A stretch of DNA of 64,000 nt. It comes from Spirilliplanes yamanashiensis. GTDB taxonomy: Bacteria > Actinomycetota > Actinomycetes > Mycobacteriales > Micromonosporaceae. Shown piece after piece: positions 7,064 through 19,105 of this stretch. The number at the start of each line of letters is the position of its first letter. Position 1 is the first letter of the stretch. Made by a program: the position numbers and the translations under genes. The stretch lies in assembly GCF_016863475.1 (NCBI RefSeq), contig NZ_BOOY01000003.1:1-64000 (forward strand), written 5' to 3'. Below the pieces are notes generated by a model. That model saw nothing but the letters and a program-made list of their open reading frames with translations. It did not search any database and was not told the DNA's origin.

Positions 7064-9046
7064 GTGCCGAGCGTGAAGCGTGTGCTGGTCGGGCGTCCGT
7101 TGCGCAGCGACCGGCTGGGGGAGACGTTGCTGTCGAAGCGGCTGGCGCTGCCGATCTTCGCCTCCGACCCGTTGTCGTCCGTCGCCTACGCCACCCAGGA
7201 GATCCTGCTGGTCCTGACGCTGGGCGGCCTGGCGTACCTGTTCCTGGCCCCGTGGGTCGGCCTCGCCGTGGTGGTGCTGCTGGCCGTGGTGGTGGCGTCG
7301 TACCGGCAGGTGGTGCGCGCCTACCCCGGCGGCGGCGGGTCGTACGAGGTGGCGTCGCGCAACCTCGGCCCGTCGTCCGGCCTGGTCGTGGCGGCGGCGC
7401 TGCTGGTGGACTACGTCATGACGGTCGCGGTGTCGGTGGCCGCCGGCGTCGACAACGTCATCTCCGCGGTCCCGTCGCTGCACCCGCACCGGGTTGCGCT
7501 GTGCGCGGGGCTGGTCGTCGCGCTGATGGCGATGAACCTGCGCGGCGTGCGCGAGTCCGGCCGGACGTTCGCCTGGCCGACGTACCTGTTCATCTCGGGC
7601 GTGCTCGTGATGGTGGCGCTCGGGCTGGGCCGCGCCGTCGCCGGCGACGCGCCGGTGGCCGAGTCGGCCGGCTGGCAGGTGCGCCCCGAGCAGGCCGGCC
7701 TGACCGGGCTGGCGCTCGCCCTGCTCACCCTGCGCGCGTTCGCGTCGGGCTGCACCGCCCTGACCGGGGTGGAGGCCATCTCCAACGGGGTGCCGGCGTT
7801 CCGGCCGCCGAAGGCGGAGAACGCGGCCCGCACGATGCTGGCGATGGGCGCGGTGGCGATCACCCTGTTCGCCGGCATCACCACGCTGGCGCTGGTCGCG
7901 GACGTGCGGGTCGCCGAGCACACCTGCGACCTCGTCGGCTTCCCGGGCGACTGCACGACCGACCCGCAGCGCACGGTGATCGCGCAGCTCGCGGCGGCCG
8001 TGTTCGGCGGCGGCAGCGCCGGGTTCTTCCTCATCCTGGCCACCACCGCCCTGATCCTGGTGCTGGCGGCGAACACGGCGTTCAACGGCTTCCCGATGCT
8101 GGGCGCCATCCTGGCCCAGGACCGCTACCTGCCGCGGCAGCTGCACACCCGCGGCGACCGGCTGGCCTTCTCGAACGGCATCATCGCGCTGGCGCTGAAC
8201 GCGGCGGCGCTGATCTGGGCGTTCGACGGCTCGGTGACCCGGCTGATCCAGCTGTACATCCTGGGCGTGTTCACCTCGTTCACGCTCAGCCAGGCCGGGA
8301 TGGTGCGGCACTGGAACCGGGCGCTGGCCGCCGAGCGCGACCCGGTGGCCCGGCGGCGGCTGCACGGCTCCCGGGCGATCAACGCCACCGGCTGCGCGCT
8401 GACCGGCCTGGTGCTGGCGATCGTGCTGGCGACGAAGTTCACCCACGGCGCCTACCTGGTGGTGATCGCGGTGCCGGTGCTGTTCGCGCTCATGCGGGCC
8501 GTCCGGCGGCACTACGACCGGGTCGGCGCCGAGCTGGAACCCGAACCGGGGGCGCTGGTCCTGCCGGCCCGCGTGCACGCGGTGGTGCTGGTGTCGCGGG
8601 TGCACCGGCCGACCCTGCAGGCGCTCGCGTACGCCCGGGCGACCCGGCCCGCGACGCTGACCGCGCTCACCGTGGGCATCGACGCCGACGAGGTGGCGCT
8701 GCTGCGGCGGCAGTGGGACGAGCGCGACCTCGACGTGCCGCTGACGGTGCTCGACTCGCCGTACCGGGACATCACCGAGCCGGTGTTGGCGCACGTCGGC
8801 CGGCTGCGCGCGGACGGCCCGCGCGACCTGGTGGTGGTCTACATCCCCGAGTACGTGGTCGGGCGGTGGTGGGAGCAGCTGCTGCACAACCAGAGCGCCC
8901 TGCGGCTCAAGGCGCGGCTGCTGTTCCAGCGCCGGGTGATGGTGGTCAGCGTGCCGTGGCAGCTGGAGTCGAGCCACCGGCGGCGGCCGGACGACCGCGA
9001 GCCCGTGGCGGCCGGGCGGCCCGGGTCGCCGCCGCCGATCGGGTAG
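7064..9046 (+). CDS. KimA-like APC-family potassium:proton symporter
   Basis: The 660-residue protein closely follows Bacillus KimA (YdaO) in its opening: SVKRVLVGRPLRSDRLGE, then SDPLSSVAYATQEILL and SYRQVVRAYPGGGGSYEVA. About 12 membrane segments span residues 35-490; the last 150 residues form a soluble universal-stress-like domain (VVLVSRVHRPTLQALAYARA ... VVYIPEYVVGRWWEQLLHNQSALRLK), as in KimA. The family imports K+ with protons at low external K+. The GTG at 7064 has no good ribosome site nearby; a second GTG at 7073 is possible. It is followed after 11 bp by a KdpD-like kinase, supporting a potassium role. No c-di-AMP riboswitch was recognisable upstream. Confidence 0.85.
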   Translation: MPSVKRVLVGRPLRSDRLGETLLSKRLALPIFASDPLSSVAYATQEILLVLTLGGLAYLFLAPWVGLAVVVLLAVVVASYRQVVRAYPGGGGSYEVASRNLGPSSGLVVAAALLVDYVMTVAVSVAAGVDNVISAVPSLHPHRVALCAGLVVALMAMNLRGVRESGRTFAWPTYLFISGVLVMVALGLGRAVAGDAPVAESAGWQVRPEQAGLTGLALALLTLRAFASGCTALTGVEAISNGVPAFRPPKAENAARTMLAMGAVAITLFAGITTLALVADVRVAEHTCDLVGFPGDCTTDPQRTVIAQLAAAVFGGGSAGFFLILATTALILVLAANTAFNGFPMLGAILAQDRYLPRQLHTRGDRLAFSNGIIALALNAAALIWAFDGSVTRLIQLYILGVFTSFTLSQAGMVRHWNRALAAERDPVARRRLHGSRAINATGCALTGLVLAIVLATKFTHGAYLVVIAVPVLFALMRAVRRHYDRVGAELEPEPGALVLPARVHAVVLVSRVHRPTLQALAYARATRPATLTALTVGIDADEVALLRRQWDERDLDVPLTVLDSPYRDITEPVLAHVGRLRADGPRDLVVVYIPEYVVGRWWEQLLHNQSALRLKARLLFQRRVMVVSVPWQLESSHRRRPDDREPVAAGRPGSPPPIG

Positions 9047-9057
9047 AACTTGCCGAC

Positions 9058-10137
9058 ATGGACACAGCGTGGGGCGGGGCGCCCGCCGGCCGGACGTGGC
9101 GGCGGGCGGGAACCGGGTTCGCCGTGGCCGGGTGTGCGCCGGCGCTCGCCACGGCCGTGCTCGTGCCGACCCGGCCGCAGCTGTCCCTGGCGAGCGTGGT
9201 GCTGCTGTACCTGGTGCCGGTCGTGCTGGCCGCGGCGGCGGGCGGGTGGTGGCCGGCGCTCGCCGCGGCGGTGGCCGCGGGCCTGCTGGTGAACTTCTTC
9301 TTCGTCCCCCCGCTGCACTCCCTGGCGGTGCGGACCGCGGACGACGTCGTCGTGCTGGCCGTCTACGTCGGCGTCGCGGTCGCGCTCGGCGCCGCCGTGG
9401 ACCTGGCCGCCCGGCACCGGGCCACCGCCGCCCGCCGCGACGCGGAGGCCGCGGAGCTGACCCACATCGACCGCACCCGCGCCGCGCTGCTCGGCGCCGT
9501 CGGCCACGACCTGCGCACCCCGCTGGCCGGGATCAAGGCCGCCGTCTCCAGCCTGCGCCAGCCCGACGTCCACTTCTCCGCCCACGACCGGGCCGAGCTG
9601 CTGGCCACCGTCGAGGAGTCCGCCGACCGGCTCGCCACGGTGGTCGGCAACCTGCTGTCGGCGAGCCGGCTGGAGGCCGGGGTGCTGTCGGTCCAGCTGC
9701 GCCCGGCCGCCCTGGACGCCGTCGTCGCCCGGGCGGTCCTGGCCACCGACACGCGGGGCGTGCCGGTCGACGTCGACGTGCCCGACGACCTGCCGCTCGC
9801 CCTGGCCGACGAGGGCCTGCTGGAGCGGGTGGTGGCGAACCTGCTGAGCAACGCCTGCGCCGCCGGGCCGCCCGGCCGGGCGGTCACCGTCCGCGGCCGC
9901 GCCCGCGACGGCGGGCTGCACCTCGCGGTCGTCGACCACGGGCCGGGCATCGCCGCCGCGGACCGCGACCGCGTCTTCGCCCCGTTCCAGCGCCTCAACG
10001 ACAGCGACGGCACCGGCCTCGGGCTGGGGCTGGCCATCGCCCGCGGCTTCACCGAGGCGCAGGGCGGCACCCTCACCCCGGGCGACACGGCGGGCGGCGG
10101 GCTCACCATGACCGTCGCCCTGCGGGCGGCGCCGTGA
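9058..10137 (+). CDS. KdpD-type sensor histidine kinase lacking the N-terminal KdpD/Usp domains
   Basis: The 359-residue kinase starts MDTAWGGAP and goes directly into a DUF4118-type block of about four short membrane helices (residues 15-115), including NFFFVPPLHSLAV, which is typical of KdpD. The phosphoacceptor is H150 in VGHDLRTPLAG. The ATP-binding part has N box LLSNACAAG, G1 DHGPGIA and G2 GTGLGLGLAIA. Full-length KdpD is about 850-900 residues; the cytosolic KdpD and UspA-like portions are absent here, and a Usp-like domain is instead on the adjacent transporter. It overlaps the response-regulator start by GTGA. It likely senses K+ limitation or turgor. Confidence 0.88.
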   Translation: MDTAWGGAPAGRTWRRAGTGFAVAGCAPALATAVLVPTRPQLSLASVVLLYLVPVVLAAAAGGWWPALAAAVAAGLLVNFFFVPPLHSLAVRTADDVVVLAVYVGVAVALGAAVDLAARHRATAARRDAEAAELTHIDRTRAALLGAVGHDLRTPLAGIKAAVSSLRQPDVHFSAHDRAELLATVEESADRLATVVGNLLSASRLEAGVLSVQLRPAALDAVVARAVLATDTRGVPVDVDVPDDLPLALADEGLLERVVANLLSNACAAGPPGRAVTVRGRARDGGLHLAVVDHGPGIAAADRDRVFAPFQRLNDSDGTGLGLGLAIARGFTEAQGGTLTPGDTAGGGLTMTVALRAAP

Positions 10138-10817
10138 GCCGCATCCTGCTCGTCGACGACGACACCCAGCTGCTGCGCGCGCTGCGGATCAACCTGTCCG
10201 CGCGCGGCTACGACGTGCTCACCGCCGCCGACGGCGGCACCGCGCTGACGCTCGCCGCGCGCACCCCGCCCGACCTGGTGATCATCGACCTGGGCCTGCC
10301 CGACCTGGACGGCGTCACCGTGGTGGAGGGCCTGCGCGGCTGGACCCGGACGCCGATCATCGTGCTGTCGGCCCGCGAAGCCGAGGCCGCCAAGGTCGCC
10401 GCGCTCGACGCGGGGGCCGACGACTACGTCACCAAACCGTTCGGCATGGACGAGCTGCTGGCCCGCGTCCGCGCCGCTCTGCGCCGCGCCACCGCCCACG
10501 ACGCCGGGCCGGCGGCGCTCACCACCCGCGACTTCACCGTCGACCTGGCCGCCCGGCGGGTCACCACCGCCGCGGGCGCCGAGATCCGCCTCACCCCGAC
10601 CGAGTGGCACCTGCTGGAGATCCTGGCCCGGCACCCTGGCAAGCTCGTCGGCCACCGCCACCTGCTGCACGAGGTGTGGGGCCCGGCCTACGACACGGAG
10701 ACGAACTACCTGCGGGTCCACTTCGCCAACCTGCGCCGCAAGCTGGAACCCGACTCGGCCGCCCCGCGCTACATCCGCACCGAGCCGGGTCTCGGCTACC
10801 GGCTCACGCCGGACTGA
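10134..10817 (+). CDS. kdpE: KdpE-type OmpR-family response regulator
   Basis: The 227-residue protein has a receiver domain with acidic pocket VDDDTQ, phosphoacceptor D52 in IIDLGLPDLDG, the conserved Thr/Ser (VLSARE) and Lys (YVTKPFGMDELLAR), then a winged-helix domain (LTPTEWHLLEIL, YLRVHFANLRRKLEPD, ETGLGYRL-like end). The GTG start overlaps the kinase stop, so the pair is coupled. It probably controls the upstream transporter through the direct repeat at 6973-7039. Its last 14 bp overlap the convergent hydrolase gene. Assignment to KdpE rather than another OmpR member rests on the kinase type and gene order. Confidence 0.85.
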   Translation: MSRILLVDDDTQLLRALRINLSARGYDVLTAADGGTALTLAARTPPDLVIIDLGLPDLDGVTVVEGLRGWTRTPIIVLSAREAEAAKVAALDAGADDYVTKPFGMDELLARVRAALRRATAHDAGPAALTTRDFTVDLAARRVTTAAGAEIRLTPTEWHLLEILARHPGKLVGHRHLLHEVWGPAYDTETNYLRVHFANLRRKLEPDSAAPRYIRTEPGLGYRLTPD

Positions 10818-11721
10818 GCGCGGGCGGGCCGCCGCGTGCCAGGCGCCCGGCCAGCCAGCGGTCCCGGTCCGCCAGCGCGGCCCGCGCCATGCCGGTCGGG
10901 TGCTCGGTGAAGCCGTGCGGCGCCTCCGGGTAGACCAGCAGCTCGACGTCCACCCCCGCGGCCGCCAGCCGCGCCGCCAGCGCCCGGTTGTCGGCGAGCA
11001 GCACGTCCCGCTCGCCGACGATCAGCAGCGCCGGCGGGAGGCCGCGCAGGTCGCCGAAGACCGGCGACACGTCGGGAACCGTCCGGTCGGCCACGTGGCC
11101 GAGGTACGCGTCCAGGAAGTACTCGCCCGCGATCAGCCGCCCGGCCGGGGTCGAGCCGCTCAGGTCGTAGACCCCGAACTGCAGGACGGCGGCGGCGAAG
11201 CGGCCGGCGAGGCCCCGGTCGCGCAGCCGCAGCAGCGTGGTCGTCGCCAGGGTCGCCCCGGCCGAACTGCCGACGACCGCCAGCGCGGACGTGCCGAACC
11301 GGGTCTGCGCGTGCTCGATCAGCCACCGGGCGGCGGCCTCGCAGTCGTCGGGCGCGGCGGGCCACGGCTCCTCCGGCGCGAGCCGGTGGTCGACGCTCAC
11401 GACGGCGACCCCGAGCGCCCCGGCCACCTCGGCGGCGCGCGCGATCCCGCCCGCCGAGGCGCCCAGGTAGAAGCCCCCGCCGGGGATGTCGAGCAGCACG
11501 CCCCGCACGACGCCCGCCGGCCGGACCACCCGCACGGCCACCCCGAGCGGCGACACACGCTCGACGGCGACCGCCGGGGGCACCTGCGCCGCCCGCGCCG
11601 CCAGCACCTCGTCGAAGGAGGCCGGCCCGCGCCGCTCACCCCGGGCGGCGTAGAACGCCCGGCACTCGGCCGCGAGCCCGGCGGGAACGGCGACCGGAAC
11701 GGGTGCGGGAGGTGGGGTCAC
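10804..11721 (-). CDS. HSL-family alpha/beta hydrolase (esterase/lipase)
   Basis: The GTG at 11721 is chosen because GGGAGG lies just upstream (on the minus strand, inside the palindrome at 11702-11736). The 305-residue product shows hormone-sensitive-lipase features: an oxyanion segment DIPGGGFYLG (family usually HGGG; here the His is Pro), DHRLAPEEPWPAA, nucleophile elbow GSSAGA, acid in GERDVLLAD and base in APHGF. It is cytosolic by sequence. Small acyl esters would be the usual substrates. It lies directly downstream of kgd on the same strand, separated by a strong palindrome that overlaps its own start. Confidence 0.85.
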   Translation of the reverse strand: MTPPPAPVPVAVPAGLAAECRAFYAARGERRGPASFDEVLAARAAQVPPAVAVERVSPLGVAVRVVRPAGVVRGVLLDIPGGGFYLGASAGGIARAAEVAGALGVAVVSVDHRLAPEEPWPAAPDDCEAAARWLIEHAQTRFGTSALAVVGSSAGATLATTTLLRLRDRGLAGRFAAAVLQFGVYDLSGSTPAGRLIAGEYFLDAYLGHVADRTVPDVSPVFGDLRGLPPALLIVGERDVLLADNRALAARLAAAGVDVELLVYPEAPHGFTEHPTGMARAALADRDRWLAGRLARGGPPALSPA

Positions 11722-11736
11722 CCCACCTCCCGCACC
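11702..11736 (-). terminator. Near-perfect 35-bp palindrome after kgd, overlapping the next gene's start
   Basis: Two 17-bp arms (beginning GGTGCGGGAGGTGGGG on the plus strand) pair around a single central base. It lies 20 bp beyond the kgd stop, so it could end kgd transcripts; there is no clear U tract. On the minus strand the same arm carries the GGGAGG ribosome-binding site and the GTG start of the following hydrolase, so the folded RNA would hide both. Confidence 0.65.
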
Positions 11737-11756
11737 GCGCACAGCTGTCTTCAGAC

Positions 11757-15473
<3,717 letters not shown>

Positions 15474-15600
15474 AGCCGGTATCGCCTCTTTCAACGTGGT
15501 TGGCGCGACTCGGAGAGCCTGATCCAGGCTACGCCGCGACGACAGGCTGACGAGTGCCGACGTCCGCTCCCATCGCGCCTGAGAAGCCTAGTCGATCCCG

Positions 15601-15667
15601 GGCGGGCCCGGGCCGGGCCCGCCGCCCGGACACGGCGCGGGGCCCCGGCGCGCGCCGGGGCCCCGCG
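15601..15667 (-). terminator. Tandem GC-rich hairpins after the ABC transporter operon
   Basis: Two palindromes lie between the kgd start and the stop of the permease gene. 15601-15623 has 10-bp arms (GGCGGGCCCG) around GGC. 15636-15667 is a 32-bp perfect palindrome beginning CGCGGGGCCCCGGC. The second begins 13 bp past the permease stop on the minus strand. Neither has a U tract, which is common for actinobacterial intrinsic terminators. Confidence 0.6.
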
Positions 15668-15680
15668 TTCCGGACCGGGG

Positions 15681-16514
15681 TTACGAGATGTCGCGGCGGC
15701 GCACCAGCAGGGTGCCGATCACGCCCATGACCACGGCGTACGCGACCAGCACGACCGCGCCGACCCACTGCGGCGGGCTGCCCGGCAGCTCGGTGCCGGT
15801 GATCATCAGCTGCGACGCCAGCGGCGGCACGAGGACCTGCAGCTCCTGGAACCACTCACCCCAGCGGTCGCCGATGGCGAGGAAGAAGATGCCCGCGCCG
15901 AAGTAACCCGCGAGGTAGACCATCACCAGGGTGATGGTGGCGCCGATCTGGCTGCGGATCAGCACGCCGGCGCCGACGCCGAGGATCGACCAGAGGGCGT
16001 ACGCGAGGGCGTTGAGCCCGATCGCCCGCCAGATCGCGCCCGAGCCGAGCTGCGAGCCGGTGTCGTAGGCGGCCAGGATGAGCGCGCCGACCACCAGGTT
16101 GAGCACCGTCGTGACCAGCCAGAACGCGGCACCCAGGATGGTGGCGGCGATCAGCTTGGCGCCGATGACCTCGGTGCGCCGGGCGGTGGTGAGGAACGTG
16201 GTGGTGGCGGTCTGGTGGAAGAACTCGTTGGTCACCACGATCGCGCCGAGCAGCATGACCATCAGAAGGCCGAAGAACTGCCCGCTGGTGTAGAGGTTGG
16301 CGGCGATGTTCGCGATGTCCGACTGCGCCAGGACCTGCTCGGACTGCTCCGGTGTGAGGCCCTCGGTCGCCTCGGCGCCCAGGTTGATCAGGCTGGAGGT
16401 CTGCAGCCAGTTGATCAGCGTGGTCAGGGCCCACAGCACGAACGTGATGAGCGCGAGCACCCACCAGGTGGCGGTGGTGCGGATCTTGAGCAGCTCGGAA
16501 CGCACGAGGTTCAT
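15681..16514 (-). CDS. ABC-2 type transporter permease
   Basis: The 277-residue protein starts MNLVRSELLKIRTTATWWVL, the classic opening of ABC-2 permeases paired with CcmA-type ATPases. It has about six membrane segments: one near residue 20-40, a loop containing NLGAEATEGLTPEQSEQ, then helices at about 85-105, 125-150, 165-190, 195-215 and 250-270. Its ATG overlaps the ATPase stop by ATGA, so the two are co-translated. The substrate is unknown; such exporters often move lipids, peptides or drugs. Confidence 0.88.
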   Translation of the reverse strand: MNLVRSELLKIRTTATWWVLALITFVLWALTTLINWLQTSSLINLGAEATEGLTPEQSEQVLAQSDIANIAANLYTSGQFFGLLMVMLLGAIVVTNEFFHQTATTTFLTTARRTEVIGAKLIAATILGAAFWLVTTVLNLVVGALILAAYDTGSQLGSGAIWRAIGLNALAYALWSILGVGAGVLIRSQIGATITLVMVYLAGYFGAGIFFLAIGDRWGEWFQELQVLVPPLASQLMITGTELPGSPPQWVGAVVLVAYAVVMGVIGTLLVRRRDIS

Positions 16515-17479
16515 CGGATGCCCGCCTTTCCGGCCGTCAGCTCGAGGAAGACACCTTCCAGGTCGGGGCGTTCGGCGACGAGCTCGTGCAGCTCGACCTG
16601 CGCCTGCAGCGCCACCCGGCCGACCGTCGGGGCGTCCACGCCGGTGACCAGCAGGCCGCCGTCGGGGCCGGGCCGCACCGCCGCGCCGGCCGCCTGCAGC
16701 GCCGCCGCCAGCTGCTCGGCCTGCGGGGTGCGCACCTTCACCTCGGCCGCCGCCGTGGTCATCGAGCCGAGCACGGTGTCGACCGGCCCCTGCCGGATCA
16801 GCCGGCCCGCGGCGATGATCACCACGTCGTCGGCGAGCAGCTGCATCTCCGACAGCAGGTGGCTGGAGACCAGCACCGTGCGGCCCTGCGCGGCGAGGCC
16901 CTTGAGGAAGCCGCGCATCCAGCGGATGCCCTCGGGGTCGAGGCCGTTGGCCGGCTCGTCGAGGATCAGCACCCGCGGGTCGCCCAGCATGGCCGCGGCG
17001 ATGCCCAGCCGCTGCTTCATGCCCAGCGAGTAGCCCTTGAACTTGCGCTTCGCCGCGGGGGTGAGGCCGACCAGCTCCAGCGCCTCGTCGGCCCGCGACT
17101 TCGGCAGCCCCGCCGCCGCGCAGATCACCCGCAGGTGGTTGATCCCGGTGCGGCCCTTGTGCGCGCTCGACGCCTCCAGCACCGCGCCGACGTGGCGCAG
17201 CGGCTGGTCGAGGTCCACGTACCGGGTGCCGCCGATGGTGGCCCAGCCGCTGGTCGGGGCGACCAGGTTGAGCATCATCCGCAGCGTGGTCGTCTTGCCG
17301 GCACCGTTGGGACCCAGGAAGCCGGTGACCCGGCCCGGCCGCACCGTGAACGACAGGTCGTCCACCGCGCGCACGCCGCGGTACTGCTTCGTCAGGCCGG
17401 ACACCACGATCTCGCCGGGCGCGGGGGCGGCCGCCGTCGGCGGGCCCCCCGACCCGTGTTGCACCTGTCCCACGGACAT
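16511..17479 (-). CDS. ABC transporter ATP-binding protein (CcmA/drug-exporter type)
   Basis: The frame is open far upstream; the ATG at 17479 (MSVGQVQHGSGG) is taken, with in-frame ATGs at 17491 and 17545 as alternatives. After a short Pro/Ala tail the 322-residue protein has Walker A LGPNGAGKTTT, signature LGMKQRLGIAAAML (a degenerate LSGGQ, common in this subgroup), Walker B VLILDEPANGLDPEG and H-loop SSHLLSE. The C-terminal 80 residues form the accessory domain of this exporter type. It energises the permease encoded immediately downstream. Substrate unknown. Confidence 0.9.
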   Translation of the reverse strand: MSVGQVQHGSGGPPTAAAPAPGEIVVSGLTKQYRGVRAVDDLSFTVRPGRVTGFLGPNGAGKTTTLRMMLNLVAPTSGWATIGGTRYVDLDQPLRHVGAVLEASSAHKGRTGINHLRVICAAAGLPKSRADEALELVGLTPAAKRKFKGYSLGMKQRLGIAAAMLGDPRVLILDEPANGLDPEGIRWMRGFLKGLAAQGRTVLVSSHLLSEMQLLADDVVIIAAGRLIRQGPVDTVLGSMTTAAAEVKVRTPQAEQLAAALQAAGAAVRPGPDGGLLVTGVDAPTVGRVALQAQVELHELVAERPDLEGVFLELTAGKAGIR

Positions 17480-17607
17480 GTCATTTCCCATCTGGGTAGC
17501 GAAGGTCTCGATCGTCAGCTTCGCGGTCAAGTGGCGCAGGTTCATCCGGCCGGGGCCCGATCCGTCCCTCATCCCTGCGGAGGACGGGGCACCGCCCCCG
17601 GGCGGGG

Positions 17608-18255
17608 TCAGCCCACCCGGATCCAGGTCGCCCGGGCGGTGCCGAGCACCGCGCCGTCCGGCCCGTACACCGTGGACAGCACCCGCGCCTTGCGGCCCTC
17701 GGCCGCCACCGCGGCCCCGGTGACCACGCAGGCGGCGCCGGGCTCCGGCAGGGCGTGCACGGTCGCCGCGATGCGGCCCAGCACGTACGGCCGGCCCGGG
17801 CCGATCACCGCCCAGCCGCCGGGGCAGTCCAGGGCCGCCCACATAGTCGGCACCGCCGGGCGCTCCGGCGCCGTCCACGGGGCGGCCGTGCGCCCGTCGC
17901 CCACCGGGCCGGGGAAGATCCGCAGGCCGTCGGGGCGCCGCGGCCCGCACACGTAGCAGCCGGGGAACGGGTGGTCCGTCAGGCCGGGGTACGCCGCCGC
18001 GGCGCGCGCCGCCGTCTCCGGGTCCACCGGCGGCACCGTGCCGGTGACCGGTTCGCCCTCGGCCACCTGCGCCACCAGCGCGCCGGCCGGGTCCCGCAGC
18101 TCCCCGCCCGCCAGGGTCAGCTCGGTGTCCAGCGGCGGCGGCAGGCGCAGGGTCACCTCCGGGTGCCGCAGGCCGCTCGCGGCGGCCACCAGCCCCGCGC
18201 TCCAGCCGCCGTTGCCCGAGCCGGGCGGGCCGTTGAACTCCGCCGGGATGCGCAT
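17608..18255 (-). CDS. Hotdog-fold (thioesterase-like) protein
   Basis: The 215-residue protein begins MRIPAEFNGPPGSGNGGWSAG and carries the segment FPGCYVCGPRRPDGLRIFPG with two close cysteines, followed by MWAALDCPGGWAV and ending GTARATWIRVG. This layout matches actinobacterial double-hotdog proteins annotated as thioesterase-like. A role in hydrolysing or binding acyl-CoA is plausible, but catalytic residues cannot be assigned by eye. It is divergent from the ornithine-lipid pair, 94 bp away, which would fit acyl metabolism; this is inference. Confidence 0.7.
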   Translation of the reverse strand: MRIPAEFNGPPGSGNGGWSAGLVAAASGLRHPEVTLRLPPPLDTELTLAGGELRDPAGALVAQVAEGEPVTGTVPPVDPETAARAAAAYPGLTDHPFPGCYVCGPRRPDGLRIFPGPVGDGRTAAPWTAPERPAVPTMWAALDCPGGWAVIGPGRPYVLGRIAATVHALPEPGAACVVTGAAVAAEGRKARVLSTVYGPDGAVLGTARATWIRVG

Positions 18256-18349
18256 CCCGGAACGGTCTCACATTCACGTTCACGCAATGGTCACGTTTAT
18301 CGACCGCGCGCGACACGCCGCCGCCGGTGAGCGCCCTTACACAGATGCC

Positions 18350-19105
18350 ATGGCAGTTCTGATGACGGCTCCCGCACCCACCGGGACCAGCGGCTACTCC
18401 CTGCTGATCGCCGACGACGCGAGTCTCGTCGCGGCCGCGCAGCGCCTCCGGCACGACGTGTTCGCCGGAGAGCTCGGCGCCACCCTCCCCCCGGGCCCCG
18501 ACGGGCGCGACGTCGACCCCTTCGACGAGTTCTGCGACCACCTGATCGTCCGCGACGACGCGAGCGGCGCGGTCGTGGGCACGTACCGGATGCTCACCCC
18601 GCAGCGCGCGGAGCGGGCCGGGCGCCGCTACGCCGACGCCGAGTTCGACCTGGGCGGGCTGCGGCCGCTGCGCGACCAGCTGGTCGAGATCGGCCGCTCC
18701 TGCGTGCACCCCGACCACCGCTCCGGCGCCGTGGTCAACCTGATGTGGGCGGGCATCGCCCGCTACCTGCACCTGAACAACCTGCGCTGGCTGGGCGGCT
18801 GCGCCTCGATCCCGCTGGACGACGGCGGGGCCGGCGCGGCCGCCGTGTGGGAGAAGGTGCGCGAGAAGCACCTGGCCCCGCCGGCGCTGCGGGTCACACC
18901 CCGCCGCCCCTTCACCTACGACGGGCCGCCCGCCGCCCGCGCCGAGATCCCGCCGCTGCTGCGCGGCTACCTGCGCCTGGGCAGCTGGGTCGCCGGCCCG
19001 CCCGCGCACGACCCCGACTTCCGCTGCGCCGACCTGTACGTGCTGCTCAGCATGGACCGGATGGACCCGCGGTACCGCCGGCACTTCCTCGGGGCGACGC
19101 GATGA
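18350..19105 (+). CDS. olsB: OlsB-like GNAT acyltransferase (ornithine N-acyltransferase)
   Basis: The 251-residue protein has the OlsB pattern: LRHDVFAGELGA, FDEFCDHLIVRD, GAVVGTYRML, EFDLGGLRPLRDQLVEIGRSCVHPDHRSG, and LGGCASIPLDD. OlsB transfers a 3-hydroxyacyl group from ACP to ornithine, giving lyso-ornithine lipid. The next gene is a PlsC-type acyltransferase overlapping by ATGA, the arrangement of olsB-olsA. The ATG at 18350 lacks a clear ribosome site; an in-frame ATG upstream (VTFIDRARH extension) cannot be excluded. A different amino acid acceptor is possible. Confidence 0.78.
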   Translation: MAVLMTAPAPTGTSGYSLLIADDASLVAAAQRLRHDVFAGELGATLPPGPDGRDVDPFDEFCDHLIVRDDASGAVVGTYRMLTPQRAERAGRRYADAEFDLGGLRPLRDQLVEIGRSCVHPDHRSGAVVNLMWAGIARYLHLNNLRWLGGCASIPLDDGGAGAAAVWEKVREKHLAPPALRVTPRRPFTYDGPPAARAEIPPLLRGYLRLGSWVAGPPAHDPDFRCADLYVLLSMDRMDPRYRRHFLGATR

